Shown here: one piece after another, positions 57,015 through 64,000 of the stretch | Numbering within the stretch: position 1 is the stretch's first letter | Layout of the letters: the number at the start of each line of letters is the position of its first letter | Source: Bacteroidota bacterium | GTDB taxonomy: Bacteria; Bacteroidota; Bacteroidia; B-17B0; Aurantibacillaceae | Length of the DNA: 64,000 nt | Reading direction: 5' to 3' | Assembly (NCBI GenBank): GCA_963169355.1 | Contig: CAUJCR010000061.1 | Span: forward strand, 37,381-101,380 | Made by a program: the position numbers and the translations under genes | The notes under the pieces: generated by a model | The model's input: the letters and a program-made list of their open reading frames with translations, nothing else | What the model was told of the DNA's origin: nothing | The model's database searches: none

Positions 57015-58052
57015 TTAATCTTGCCAATCGGCTATAAATAAATTGGTATCACGGTTTCCGTGATTATTTCGGTTAGATGAAAAAATTAATTTTTTTCCAT
57101 CAGGCGAAAACATTGGAAAAGCATTAAAGATACTTTGATTTGTAATTTGTTCTATGCCTGTGCCATCGTCGTTAATCATATACAGTTGAAAATCATATCC
57201 TCTCTCGCTATGATGGTTTGAAGAAAAAATAATTTTCTTACCACTTGGATGAAAAAACGGCGCCCAATTGGCTTTTCCTAGTTTAGTAACTTGTTTTAAA
57301 TCACTCCCATCAATATTACAAGTATATATTTCCATATTGGTAGGTGCTACCAAATGTTGGGCTAATAATTCTTTATACTCTTTAATTTCAGCCTCTGTTT
57401 TAGGTCTAGATGAGCGAAACACTAATCGTTTACCATCGGGTGAGAAGAAAGCACCACCATCATATCCTAAGCCAAATGTAATTTGTTTTTGGTTTTTTCC
57501 ATCAATATCCATAATCCACAACTCTAAATCACCACTTCTATCGCTCGTAAATACAATCTTATCGCCTTTTGGAGATACAGTAGCCTCAGCATCATAACCT
57601 GGCGCATTCGTTAATTGTTTAATGATTTTTCCAGATGAATTAGCTACAAAAATGTCGAAATCTTTATAAATAGCCCACAAGTATTTTCCATTAGTTTCAG
57701 GAGCTGGCGGACAAACATCTGAACCCAAATGAGTAGAGGCATATAAAATATCTTTTCCGTTTGGCATGTAGTAACTACATGTTGTTCTTCCTTTTCCCGT
57801 ACTTATCATAAGCGGCTTGTAAGTGGTGTCTTTTTCAGCTTTTGCAATATCTAATGCAAAAATTTGATCGCATTGCAAGCCCCACGCTTTATTGTTGCTT
57901 TGAAAAGCAGCCATCTTTCCGTCTGGTGAGAAGTAGGCCTCCGCATTATCGCCACCATAGGTTAATTGCTTTAAGTTTTTAAGATGTGATTCTTGAGCTG
58001 TTAAGCTTAATACGAATAACAAGCCCGCAGAAAGGAACATTAAATTTCTCAT
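57015..58052 (-). CDS. WD40-like (PD40/TolB-like) beta-propeller protein, exported
   Basis: 345 residues with a signal peptide ending near LTAQ. Five to six PD40 blades follow, with repeats such as AYFSPDGKMAAFQSN, ATVSPKGDKIVFTSDRSGD, AFFSPDGKRLVFRSSRP, PFFHPSGKKIIFSSN and PMFSPDGKKLIFSSNRN. No enzymatic domain is attached. It may bind peptides or other proteins in the periplasm, as in TolB or the tricorn propeller. Being first in a two-gene operon with an M28 peptidase suggests the two work on related peptide substrates, which is inference. Confidence 0.9.
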   Translation of the reverse strand: MRNLMFLSAGLLFVLSLTAQESHLKNLKQLTYGGDNAEAYFSPDGKMAAFQSNNKAWGLQCDQIFALDIAKAEKDTTYKPLMISTGKGRTTCSYYMPNGKDILYASTHLGSDVCPPAPETNGKYLWAIYKDFDIFVANSSGKIIKQLTNAPGYDAEATVSPKGDKIVFTSDRSGDLELWIMDIDGKNQKQITFGLGYDGGAFFSPDGKRLVFRSSRPKTEAEIKEYKELLAQHLVAPTNMEIYTCNIDGSDLKQVTKLGKANWAPFFHPSGKKIIFSSNHHSERGYDFQLYMINDDGTGIEQITNQSIFNAFPMFSPDGKKLIFSSNRNNHGNRDTNLFIADWQD

Positions 58053-58080
58053 AAGAACATCGTTTTTAAAAAATGCGGTG

Positions 58081-58109
58081 CAAAGATATAATAATCTTAT
58101 TACTTACAA
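58081..58109 (-). promoter_or_regulatory. Promoter of the PD40-M28 operon
   Basis: On the minus strand TTG at 58109-58107, an 18-base spacer, then TATCTTTG at 58088-58081. The start codon of the propeller gene is at 58052, giving a leader of about 20 bases. Confidence 0.6.
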
Positions 58110-58129
58110 GAATGATAAAAAGCAGTTAT

Positions 58130-61100
58130 TTAAGCCTCAACCTCCGTTACAATACTTGGGAAGATGCGCACATTGTTGTTTTCCTCCCTCTTAAACTGAT
58201 AGGTGTACTTATAATGGCTCTCTAAACCTGATTTATTAGGTAAACCATTAATCATCATAATATTTCTAGCTTTAGCAAATCTTAACAATTCACGTAAGTA
58301 GTGCGCAGAAATTTGACCTACCTCATCAATAATACAATGTACTTTAAAATCACTACTGCTACGGTGAGAAGATTCTTTAATAAATACATGTAATAATGTA
58401 ATATAAATAATAGCTTTCACTAAAATATCAGTTCCTGTGCTACCAATGCTATCAATCTTATGAGTCCAACCGGTTTCGTTTAATCCTTCTTTGATATTAA
58501 ATTTCAATTCAAATAAATCTTGCAATCTAATTTCTTCTTGCTCTTGTTCTTTAATAGCAGTACGCAATTGGTCTAATAATTTTACGGCACGTGTGCTTAT
58601 CTCTCGGTTTTTGTGCGTAGAGAAATCGGTATTAAATAATCCCTCGTTGTATATTAAGCCGTTTTCTTCGCGGAACTCCTGAATTCGTTTTAAGAGTTTA
58701 TATACTTTATTATCCGAGTCTTCTAAACGTATCTTAATGTATTCAATCAGTTTCGATTCTTCAAACTCTGCTTTTTTAAAGTCTTCGGCAATTAATGAGA
58801 TAATATGTTGTATTTTATCTTTTTGTCCGCTCAGTTCTTTTACTTTAGTAGCAATACTTTCGGTTACTAAACTTATTTGAGTAGCTGTTTCAGCAATGGA
58901 TAACTGAATTTTATTTTCATTTACAAACGAACGTAAATTTTGTGCAAAGCGCTCGTATTCGCCCTGTGTGGCATCATTACGAATTACAAAGTTGAAATGG
59001 TTCTCTAATCTGTATTTTCCTGCAAACTCATTTACATAACGTTGAAAAGCCGTGTACTCCTCGTTAAAATGAGAATCATTTTTTAATAACTGAGTACACA
59101 AATCCATCACACTATAATTCGTTTTCTTAGGCTCGGCACGTTCAATGATATCAGCATATTTATTAAACACTGGTGTTTCACGGAAATTTTTTGTGAAATA
59201 GTTAATACCATTATTAAACTCAATTAACTCTTCCTCATAAGCACGTTTTTGCTTATTAAGCTCCATGCGTTTTACATTGTATTTACGAGCTATTTCTTCT
59301 ATCTCTGTAGTTAAATCATTTGCTGTTTTTACAAACTCTTCTTTCTTTTGAATAAAGTCAGGAAGCTTATCAAAAATATCGCGCTTGTCTTTTAAATAGT
59401 CGTTTACTAATTGGGCATATTGTTCAATTTCTTTCAATGCTTCTTGCAATTCTTTTATGCGAGCATCTATTTTCTTAATTTCTTTGCTATCTACGCCTTT
59501 TGCTTTAAAGTTTGTTTCTTTTTCTGACGATAGCTGTGCTTCTTTTTCTTCGTACTCTTTTACTTGGTTTTTCTTTTCTACTTCAAGCTCACTAATTTCT
59601 GTTTCTTGTCTGTTTTTAAGGTCAGCAATTCGTTCTTCGCTAAATGTTTTTAATTTATCAAACTGTTCGTTGAAATCGTTCAATAAAGTGTTTTTACGCT
59701 TATTTAAAACAGCCAATTCTTCTTCTACAATTACTAATTTTTGGCGGTTTCCTGTAAGCGCTTCTTCAATTTCGGTATTAGCACGTTGCTTCCAGTCTTC
59801 TAACTCAAGTATTAATTTCTTTTCTCGTTTTTCGGCTAATTCTAGCGAATAACTTAACACTTTAATGTCTTCTTTTAGCTCGCCAAGTTGTTTACCAAAC
59901 TTATCGGCAGCCAACATTTTCTCTTCATTGGTGCTTACCTGAAATTGGTTGAGTGATTCTTCTAAATCGCGGATGATGGCTAAGCGTTCATTTTTCTCAA
60001 ATTGGTATTCCTCAATTGATTTTGATACCACTTGCACATCATCTAATTTTAATGATACACCATAAAGCGATACATCTTTATTATCGGTAAGTGTAGGATT
60101 AAGATCAGTTCTAAATAATAAATCTTCATTTACTACCTTACCAATAGTAGTATGCCAATCTTTTACATTTTTTTCTAAGTAACCGTATAACGCATCGTGT
60201 TGAACATTTAACTTGTCTTCAATAGCTTTAATTTCTGCCTTTACACGAATAATCTCATTATTTGTTTTTTGTATTTGGTTACTTAATGAGGTTTTAAGTT
60301 TGTTTTCGAGGTTTTCCCACTCTTTTTGGTTGGTTTGAACCAAATTAGTTTTAATTGCTAATTCCGATTTGTTTTTGTAATTAATCGCTCTTAAGTCGGC
60401 TAGTTCTGTTTCTTGCGCCTTAATTTCGTTTTCATAAAAACGAGTATTGCGAATTACCTTTTCTTCTGCCTTAAGCTCATTATATTCAATCTGTTTGGCA
60501 GTAACCTCTGCACCTAGCTCGTTTAGGGCTTCTTCTCGTTTTTGTTTTAAATCGGTTTCTTTTTTACTATACTCATTTTTTTGAAGCAACTGCAACTCAT
60601 TGTAATGATTAAAGATTTCGCTCGTTTTAGAGTTTACTTTATTAATGTAAGCCGTTTTATCATTACGTAATTGCTCAATAAGTGCGGAATATTTCATCTC
60701 AATGCTTTGAACATTAGATGTTAAGGTTTCATACTCACGACGAGCAATATTTAATTCAACTTGTAGTTTCTCACGTTCTGTATTTTTTTCTACAGCAGCC
60801 TCAATATTTTTTTCTTTATACTCTTTAAGTTTTTTGTTAGCTTCACGAATAGATTTATCGTAATAGCCTATCTCTTCGCGAACATCTTTTTGTTTTTCTT
60901 CTAGCTGTGTTTTTTGTTCTTCGTAGTTTTCCGAGAGTTTATCTAATTCTTCTTGTTTAGCTTGAGATGCCTTAATTACAGTTTCATTTTGTGTTTCAGC
61001 ATAACGCAAGCTACTACCTAATTTATCAGCCATTTCCATTTGCTGTCCTTTCAGCATGTGAACCTGGTCGTATTTTTTATCAATAAACTCAATAAGTTGT

Positions 61101-61816
61101 TGCGATTCTTTCTTTAGAAAGGTTTCAATATCGGTATATTTTTCGTTAAACTGACGCAACTGACGATCTACCTGTTCGAGTTTAATTGAACTTGTATCTG
61201 TAGTAAGTGAGTTGGCAATAAAATCTTTAATAAAACGGCTGTCAATACTACTCTTAGAACTTAAGAACACATTAGTAATAGACTTAGGAATGTTTTGATA
61301 TTTTTCGTTACCTTTTAATAAATAAAACTTAGATAATTGTTTATCGGTTTCGGTACCATATAAAATATTACGATAACGTTCAAAAGTATCAATCTGTTGA
61401 GAGAAGAAAATGCCTCGTTTATCAAGCCCTGCCAGTATTTCTTTAATCTTAAGTGCCTCATCATTCTCGTTAAAGAAAAAATCTGGATTATACGCTGCAT
61501 CTACAAAACGGAATACTAATTTATTATGACGATACACTATTACAAAAAATGGTTTTTGTTCAGTTTGTATTTCGTAAACTAAGTAAGAGTTTTCGAATTT
61601 AAAATAGTGTTCCTCAAATGGCTTTTGAGATGACGAGATGCCTAATCCTCTGGTATTTGCGCTATAAAAAAATAAGATAGCTCTTTGTAAGGAAGTCTTC
61701 CCAAAATTATTAGTACCAACAAAACAAGTATTACCATTCAATTCTAAGTCGGTATATTTTACGTTGGCAATATTTATTTCTACAATTCTGTTTAATATTC
61801 TACAATTATTTTCCAT
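58130..61816 (-). CDS. SMC-like condensin ATPase (MukB/MksB/JetC type)
   Basis: 1228 residues. The N-terminal head has Walker A GTNNFGKT (34-41). Two long coiled-coil arms (about 255-540 and 600-900) flank a small hinge-like globular region (about 541-597, ALYGYLEKNVKDW then VVNEDLLFRTDLNP). The C-terminal head has a signature-like GSTGT (about 1125-1129), Walker B with DE at 1164-1165 in CIIDEVGQIS, and a final beta segment. This is the layout of MukB-like SMC proteins of the Mks and Wadjet groups, which extrude DNA loops and act in chromosome organisation or plasmid defence. The family assignment also rests on the MksE-like gene upstream in the same run. No toprim nuclease gene (JetD/MksG) follows. 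Confidence 0.82.
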   Translation of the reverse strand: MENNCRILNRIVEINIANVKYTDLELNGNTCFVGTNNFGKTSLQRAILFFYSANTRGLGISSSQKPFEEHYFKFENSYLVYEIQTEQKPFFVIVYRHNKLVFRFVDAAYNPDFFFNENDEALKIKEILAGLDKRGIFFSQQIDTFERYRNILYGTETDKQLSKFYLLKGNEKYQNIPKSITNVFLSSKSSIDSRFIKDFIANSLTTDTSSIKLEQVDRQLRQFNEKYTDIETFLKKESQQLIEFIDKKYDQVHMLKGQQMEMADKLGSSLRYAETQNETVIKASQAKQEELDKLSENYEEQKTQLEEKQKDVREEIGYYDKSIREANKKLKEYKEKNIEAAVEKNTEREKLQVELNIARREYETLTSNVQSIEMKYSALIEQLRNDKTAYINKVNSKTSEIFNHYNELQLLQKNEYSKKETDLKQKREEALNELGAEVTAKQIEYNELKAEEKVIRNTRFYENEIKAQETELADLRAINYKNKSELAIKTNLVQTNQKEWENLENKLKTSLSNQIQKTNNEIIRVKAEIKAIEDKLNVQHDALYGYLEKNVKDWHTTIGKVVNEDLLFRTDLNPTLTDNKDVSLYGVSLKLDDVQVVSKSIEEYQFEKNERLAIIRDLEESLNQFQVSTNEEKMLAADKFGKQLGELKEDIKVLSYSLELAEKREKKLILELEDWKQRANTEIEEALTGNRQKLVIVEEELAVLNKRKNTLLNDFNEQFDKLKTFSEERIADLKNRQETEISELEVEKKNQVKEYEEKEAQLSSEKETNFKAKGVDSKEIKKIDARIKELQEALKEIEQYAQLVNDYLKDKRDIFDKLPDFIQKKEEFVKTANDLTTEIEEIARKYNVKRMELNKQKRAYEEELIEFNNGINYFTKNFRETPVFNKYADIIERAEPKKTNYSVMDLCTQLLKNDSHFNEEYTAFQRYVNEFAGKYRLENHFNFVIRNDATQGEYERFAQNLRSFVNENKIQLSIAETATQISLVTESIATKVKELSGQKDKIQHIISLIAEDFKKAEFEESKLIEYIKIRLEDSDNKVYKLLKRIQEFREENGLIYNEGLFNTDFSTHKNREISTRAVKLLDQLRTAIKEQEQEEIRLQDLFELKFNIKEGLNETGWTHKIDSIGSTGTDILVKAIIYITLLHVFIKESSHRSSSDFKVHCIIDEVGQISAHYLRELLRFAKARNIMMINGLPNKSGLESHYKYTYQFKREENNNVRIFPSIVTEVEA

Positions 61817-61855
61817 TTCTTAAACGTATCTTCTTTATAATTTTTGTATTTGTTT

Positions 61856-62854
61856 TTAGTAATCGTACACATTCGTATTTGTTGGAGCAGCGGGCGTTTT
61901 TGGTTTTGTGCCTGTGCTTTTTTGTACCACTAAAGGATAAAGCCCTATACTGTTTCTTTTTTTATTAATAGCAGCAATGGTAGTGGCAATTATTTTCTCG
62001 TATCCTGCCGATGGTTGGTAGAACTCAGGAGTTCCTCCATTCAACACGTTACGTCTATCTATAACGGTTGCGTAAAATTCGGGAGAGATATTTCCATCTA
62101 TCAAGGCGCGATATAAAATAGAACTTAAAATCTTGTTGGTTCTATCCGAGTCATAATTAAGTAATATTTGGCGAGCCATATCACTTGCTTTTTTTCCTAC
62201 AGCTTTAATACTTGGGAATCCATTCGTTTGAATTTGATTAACCAAAGCCACTGCCACTACAGAGTCTGCCTTTCTTTTTTCTCTCACTAAGCGGTATTTT
62301 GCTTGATAATCGGGGGTTGTTTTATTGCATTTTTTTCCAGCTTGAGCACATTCTATACAATAATCTAATGCGGCCGTATATTTTGAGCTATTGTATTTTT
62401 TGGTGCTTTCAAATAAAGCTACAATTTCGGTCTCATACGCTGTATTACGAGTTTGTGCAGCTTGATCATGCCATTTCTTAACACCATCTATATATTCTTT
62501 TTTAGTGTTTTGATTATAGAAAGACATGTCCTCTTTTTTAGCACTATCAAGTTCATAACCATTTGTAATGGCTTTTTCTAAATAATCTAAGGCTTTAAAT
62601 TCTTCTTTAATATGTATGGCACATAAGGCGGCTTTAAAGTAATCGTTGGCATTGATACCACCTTTATAATTTTGGATAGCTACATCAAATTTTCCGAATG
62701 CTTGTAATAAAGAATCGTGTTTAAACATTCTATTAGCCGCCGATATATTTTCATGGTATGAAATAATATTCTCGGTGGGTGTTGAATATTCGGCTTGTTG
62801 TGCCTTTATGCCAAAAGCCAAAAATAACATTGGAAGTAAAAACAAATTTTTCAT
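61856..62854 (-). CDS. Exported helical-repeat protein inside the condensin operon
   Basis: 332 residues with a clear signal peptide (LFLLPMLFLAFGIKAQ). Residues about 35-110 look like TPR units (QAFGKFDVAIQNYKGGINAN, AALCAIHIKEEFKALDYLEK), and the rest is helical. The C-terminus is a proline/alanine/threonine stretch. No family was recognised. It starts 12 bases after mksE and ends 39 bases before the SMC gene, on the same strand, so cotranscription is very likely. An exported protein is unexpected between cytoplasmic condensin genes. It could be functionally linked or simply carried in the operon. Confidence 0.85.
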   Translation of the reverse strand: MKNLFLLPMLFLAFGIKAQQAEYSTPTENIISYHENISAANRMFKHDSLLQAFGKFDVAIQNYKGGINANDYFKAALCAIHIKEEFKALDYLEKAITNGYELDSAKKEDMSFYNQNTKKEYIDGVKKWHDQAAQTRNTAYETEIVALFESTKKYNSSKYTAALDYCIECAQAGKKCNKTTPDYQAKYRLVREKRKADSVVAVALVNQIQTNGFPSIKAVGKKASDMARQILLNYDSDRTNKILSSILYRALIDGNISPEFYATVIDRRNVLNGGTPEFYQPSAGYEKIIATTIAAINKKRNSIGLYPLVVQKSTGTKPKTPAAPTNTNVYDY

Positions 62855-62866
62855 AGTTATAATTGT

Positions 62867-63475
62867 TTAGTTATATACAATGCCTTGAGTGTCTTCAGAG
62901 CCAGCGTCATCATAAATAGCAATCGCATTTATAATATCGAGTAAGTAGTTGTATGAATCCAAAACTTTATAGGATTCCGATTTTTCGTCTTCTAATTCTA
63001 AAAACGAATCACGGCTCATTAAGTCGCAAATTTCTCTTACTTTGTTATGCAAAGTCTCTGAACGATACAACGGAATTTTTTGTAGTTTTTGTTTTAAACG
63101 CACATTCGCATTACACTCTTCAGCAATTTCGGTAGGCCTAAAACGACTTCCTACACCAATCTTATTATCCATGCTCGCAAATAAATCTATAATGTCGATG
63201 TATCTTTCAAAACGTTCTAATTTTTTTTCGAGTTCGCTATTTGGCTCGTTTAACCTAGAGAAATAAAAATAATTATTACCACGCTCAATGTTATAACGAA
63301 TAACATTGAAGTAAGCTTGTAGTCGGTCAAAATTTTCTGGATTATTAATTATATCGTACAAGCGATTCATGCCATCTCGGGTGCCATTACTCGAAATAAA
63401 ATTTCCGCGTGCCATTACAGCAAATATATCATGCGTTTGTTTAGGTAAATTGTAATTAGTTGTTTCTTCCATCAC
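62867..63475 (-). CDS. mksE: Condensin subunit MksE-like (JetB/MukE-type)
   Basis: 202 residues, no signal peptide. It resembles the small winged-helix KITE-type partner of MukB-like SMC proteins: LYDIINNPENFDRLQAYFNV, IERGNNYFYFSRLNEP (the part preceding the wing) and a helical second half (RFRPTEIAEECN, ETLHNKVREICDLMSRDSFL). Its size and position, 3 bases after the upstream gene and in the same run as the SMC gene, fit a MukE/MksE/JetB subunit bridging the kleisin. The assignment combines sequence look and context; identity in detail was not tested by search. Confidence 0.72.
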   Translation of the reverse strand: MMEETTNYNLPKQTHDIFAVMARGNFISSNGTRDGMNRLYDIINNPENFDRLQAYFNVIRYNIERGNNYFYFSRLNEPNSELEKKLERFERYIDIIDLFASMDNKIGVGSRFRPTEIAEECNANVRLKQKLQKIPLYRSETLHNKVREICDLMSRDSFLELEDEKSESYKVLDSYNYLLDIINAIAIYDDAGSEDTQGIVYN

Positions 63476-63478
63476 TAG

Positions 63479-64000
63479 TTATTTTTTAGTGGTTTTTTCT
63501 TTTTTTACTTTTTCTTTACTTGGCCATATTAAAGTATAACCTAGCCTTTTCTTCATTTCATTAACTGTATAATCGTAGTACTGTAAGCGATATTTAAAAT
63601 CTAATTGATTTTGGTATTCCATAGCAATTTCAACAAATAAAGACAAGCGATCTTCAAAACTTACTGTACCTACTGCCTTTGGGAATTTGTAGTCTATTAA
63701 ATACTCAAACAAATTTTGCTTGCTTTGATTTAAAAAGCGTTCCACTAATCTTTCGGTATCTAATTTTATTTGTTCAACAACGCCTTGCTCTTTAAAATTA
63801 CTACCCATTTTTCCAGCAACCCCACGCACCATTAAACGAGTAATTTTATATTTTTCGGCTACGCGTTTACACAACACGTGTCCATCGTCGGTATATAAAA
63901 AGTCAATCGGGATTTTTGTTTTAGGGCTTTTGTGTCCGTTATGCCTTAGTGTATTAATGTTGCCAATAATTTCCCTAAAATTCGTTTTGTAGTGTAAAGT
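63479..64000 (-). CDS. Partial gene upstream of mksE, possible kleisin-like (MksF/JetA) subunit
   Basis: The frame is open from 64000 to the stop at 63479, so only the last 173 residues are visible; a GTG at 63877 is internal and not a convincing start. The visible part is charged and helical, with IPIDFLYTDDGHVLCKRVAE, ITRLMVRGVAGKMG and a lysine-rich tail (KEKVKKEKTTKK). No domain was recognised with confidence. Standing directly before mksE (3 bases), it occupies the place of the kleisin gene in mksFEB and jetABC operons. That role is inferred from position only. Confidence 0.6.
   Translation of the reverse strand, partial: TLHYKTNFREIIGNINTLRHNGHKSPKTKIPIDFLYTDDGHVLCKRVAEKYKITRLMVRGVAGKMGSNFKEQGVVEQIKLDTERLVERFLNQSKQNLFEYLIDYKFPKAVGTVSFEDRLSLFVEIAMEYQNQLDFKYRLQYYDYTVNEMKKRLGYTLIWPSKEKVKKEKTTKK

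Noticed and set aside
63479..63877. Treating the 132-codon frame starting at GTG 63877 as a complete gene
   Set aside because: The frame remains open to the window edge at 64000 with similar composition, so the gene is longer and cut by the window.

Overview
The window reads as a chromosomal segment from an AT-rich member of the Bacteroidota. The clade call rests on type IX secretion sorting domains (type A at 18951-20021, the type B/CHU_C-like form at 20025-22715), Bacteroidota-style promoters (TTG or TTTG, about 18-20 bases, then TAnnTTTG), a triple-component RND pump with a lipoprotein adaptor, a CarboxypepD_reg-like protein, a two-component propeller kinase paired with a LytTR regulator, and a CcmE of the CxxxY type. 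The family or genus cannot be fixed from the sequence; an environmental Flavobacteriales-like lineage is plausible. No rRNA, tRNA, CRISPR array, insertion sequence or phage gene was seen, and no gene-free stretch exceeds 300 bases.

Layout. 1-5514 (minus) is the N-terminal 1838 codons of a giant secreted protein: signal peptide, IgGFc-binding-like domain, thirteen ~89-residue modules, then PKD-like domains running off the left edge. 5717-12329 (plus) is a TetR regulator followed by TolC, adaptor and RND permease genes, closed by a palindromic terminator. 12462-16779 carries a lipoprotein, an Ntn-type C45 acyltransferase/hydrolase and a YbiT-like ABC-F protein, meeting kup (minus) at a shared hairpin. 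18951-26496 (plus) is a tight run: two secreted proteins sharing an N-terminal domain, an orphan histidine kinase and a BtuFCD/FecBCD-type importer. 26510-32944 has cell-wall genes (SLT transglycosylase, MltG), a TauE/SafE permease, a one-domain DEAD-box-like protein, uup and the diadenylate cyclase cdaA.

33012-43560 (minus) holds paaZ followed by four consecutive SpoIIE-type (PP2C) phosphatases, three with TPR sensor regions and one with a DxDxDG-repeat sensor. Two of them share an ~815 bp catalytic block that looks recently duplicated or converted. 43774-50498 has a CarboxypepD_reg-like protein, the propeller kinase/LytTR pair, an S41 protease and a 57-residue ribosomal protein THX gene. 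50500-55085 (minus) is a ccmB-C-D-E-F cytochrome c maturation operon. 55166-58052 has a glutathione peroxidase, an M28-PDZ peptidase and a WD40-like (PD40) propeller protein.

The right end (58130-64000, minus) is the most unusual part: a MukB/MksB/JetC-like SMC ATPase of 1228 residues and an MksE-like partner, with a partial upstream gene at the kleisin position. A gene for an apparently exported helical-repeat protein sits between mksE and the SMC gene, and no JetD/MksG-type nuclease gene follows. This resembles a Mks/Wadjet-type condensin operon in a non-standard arrangement.
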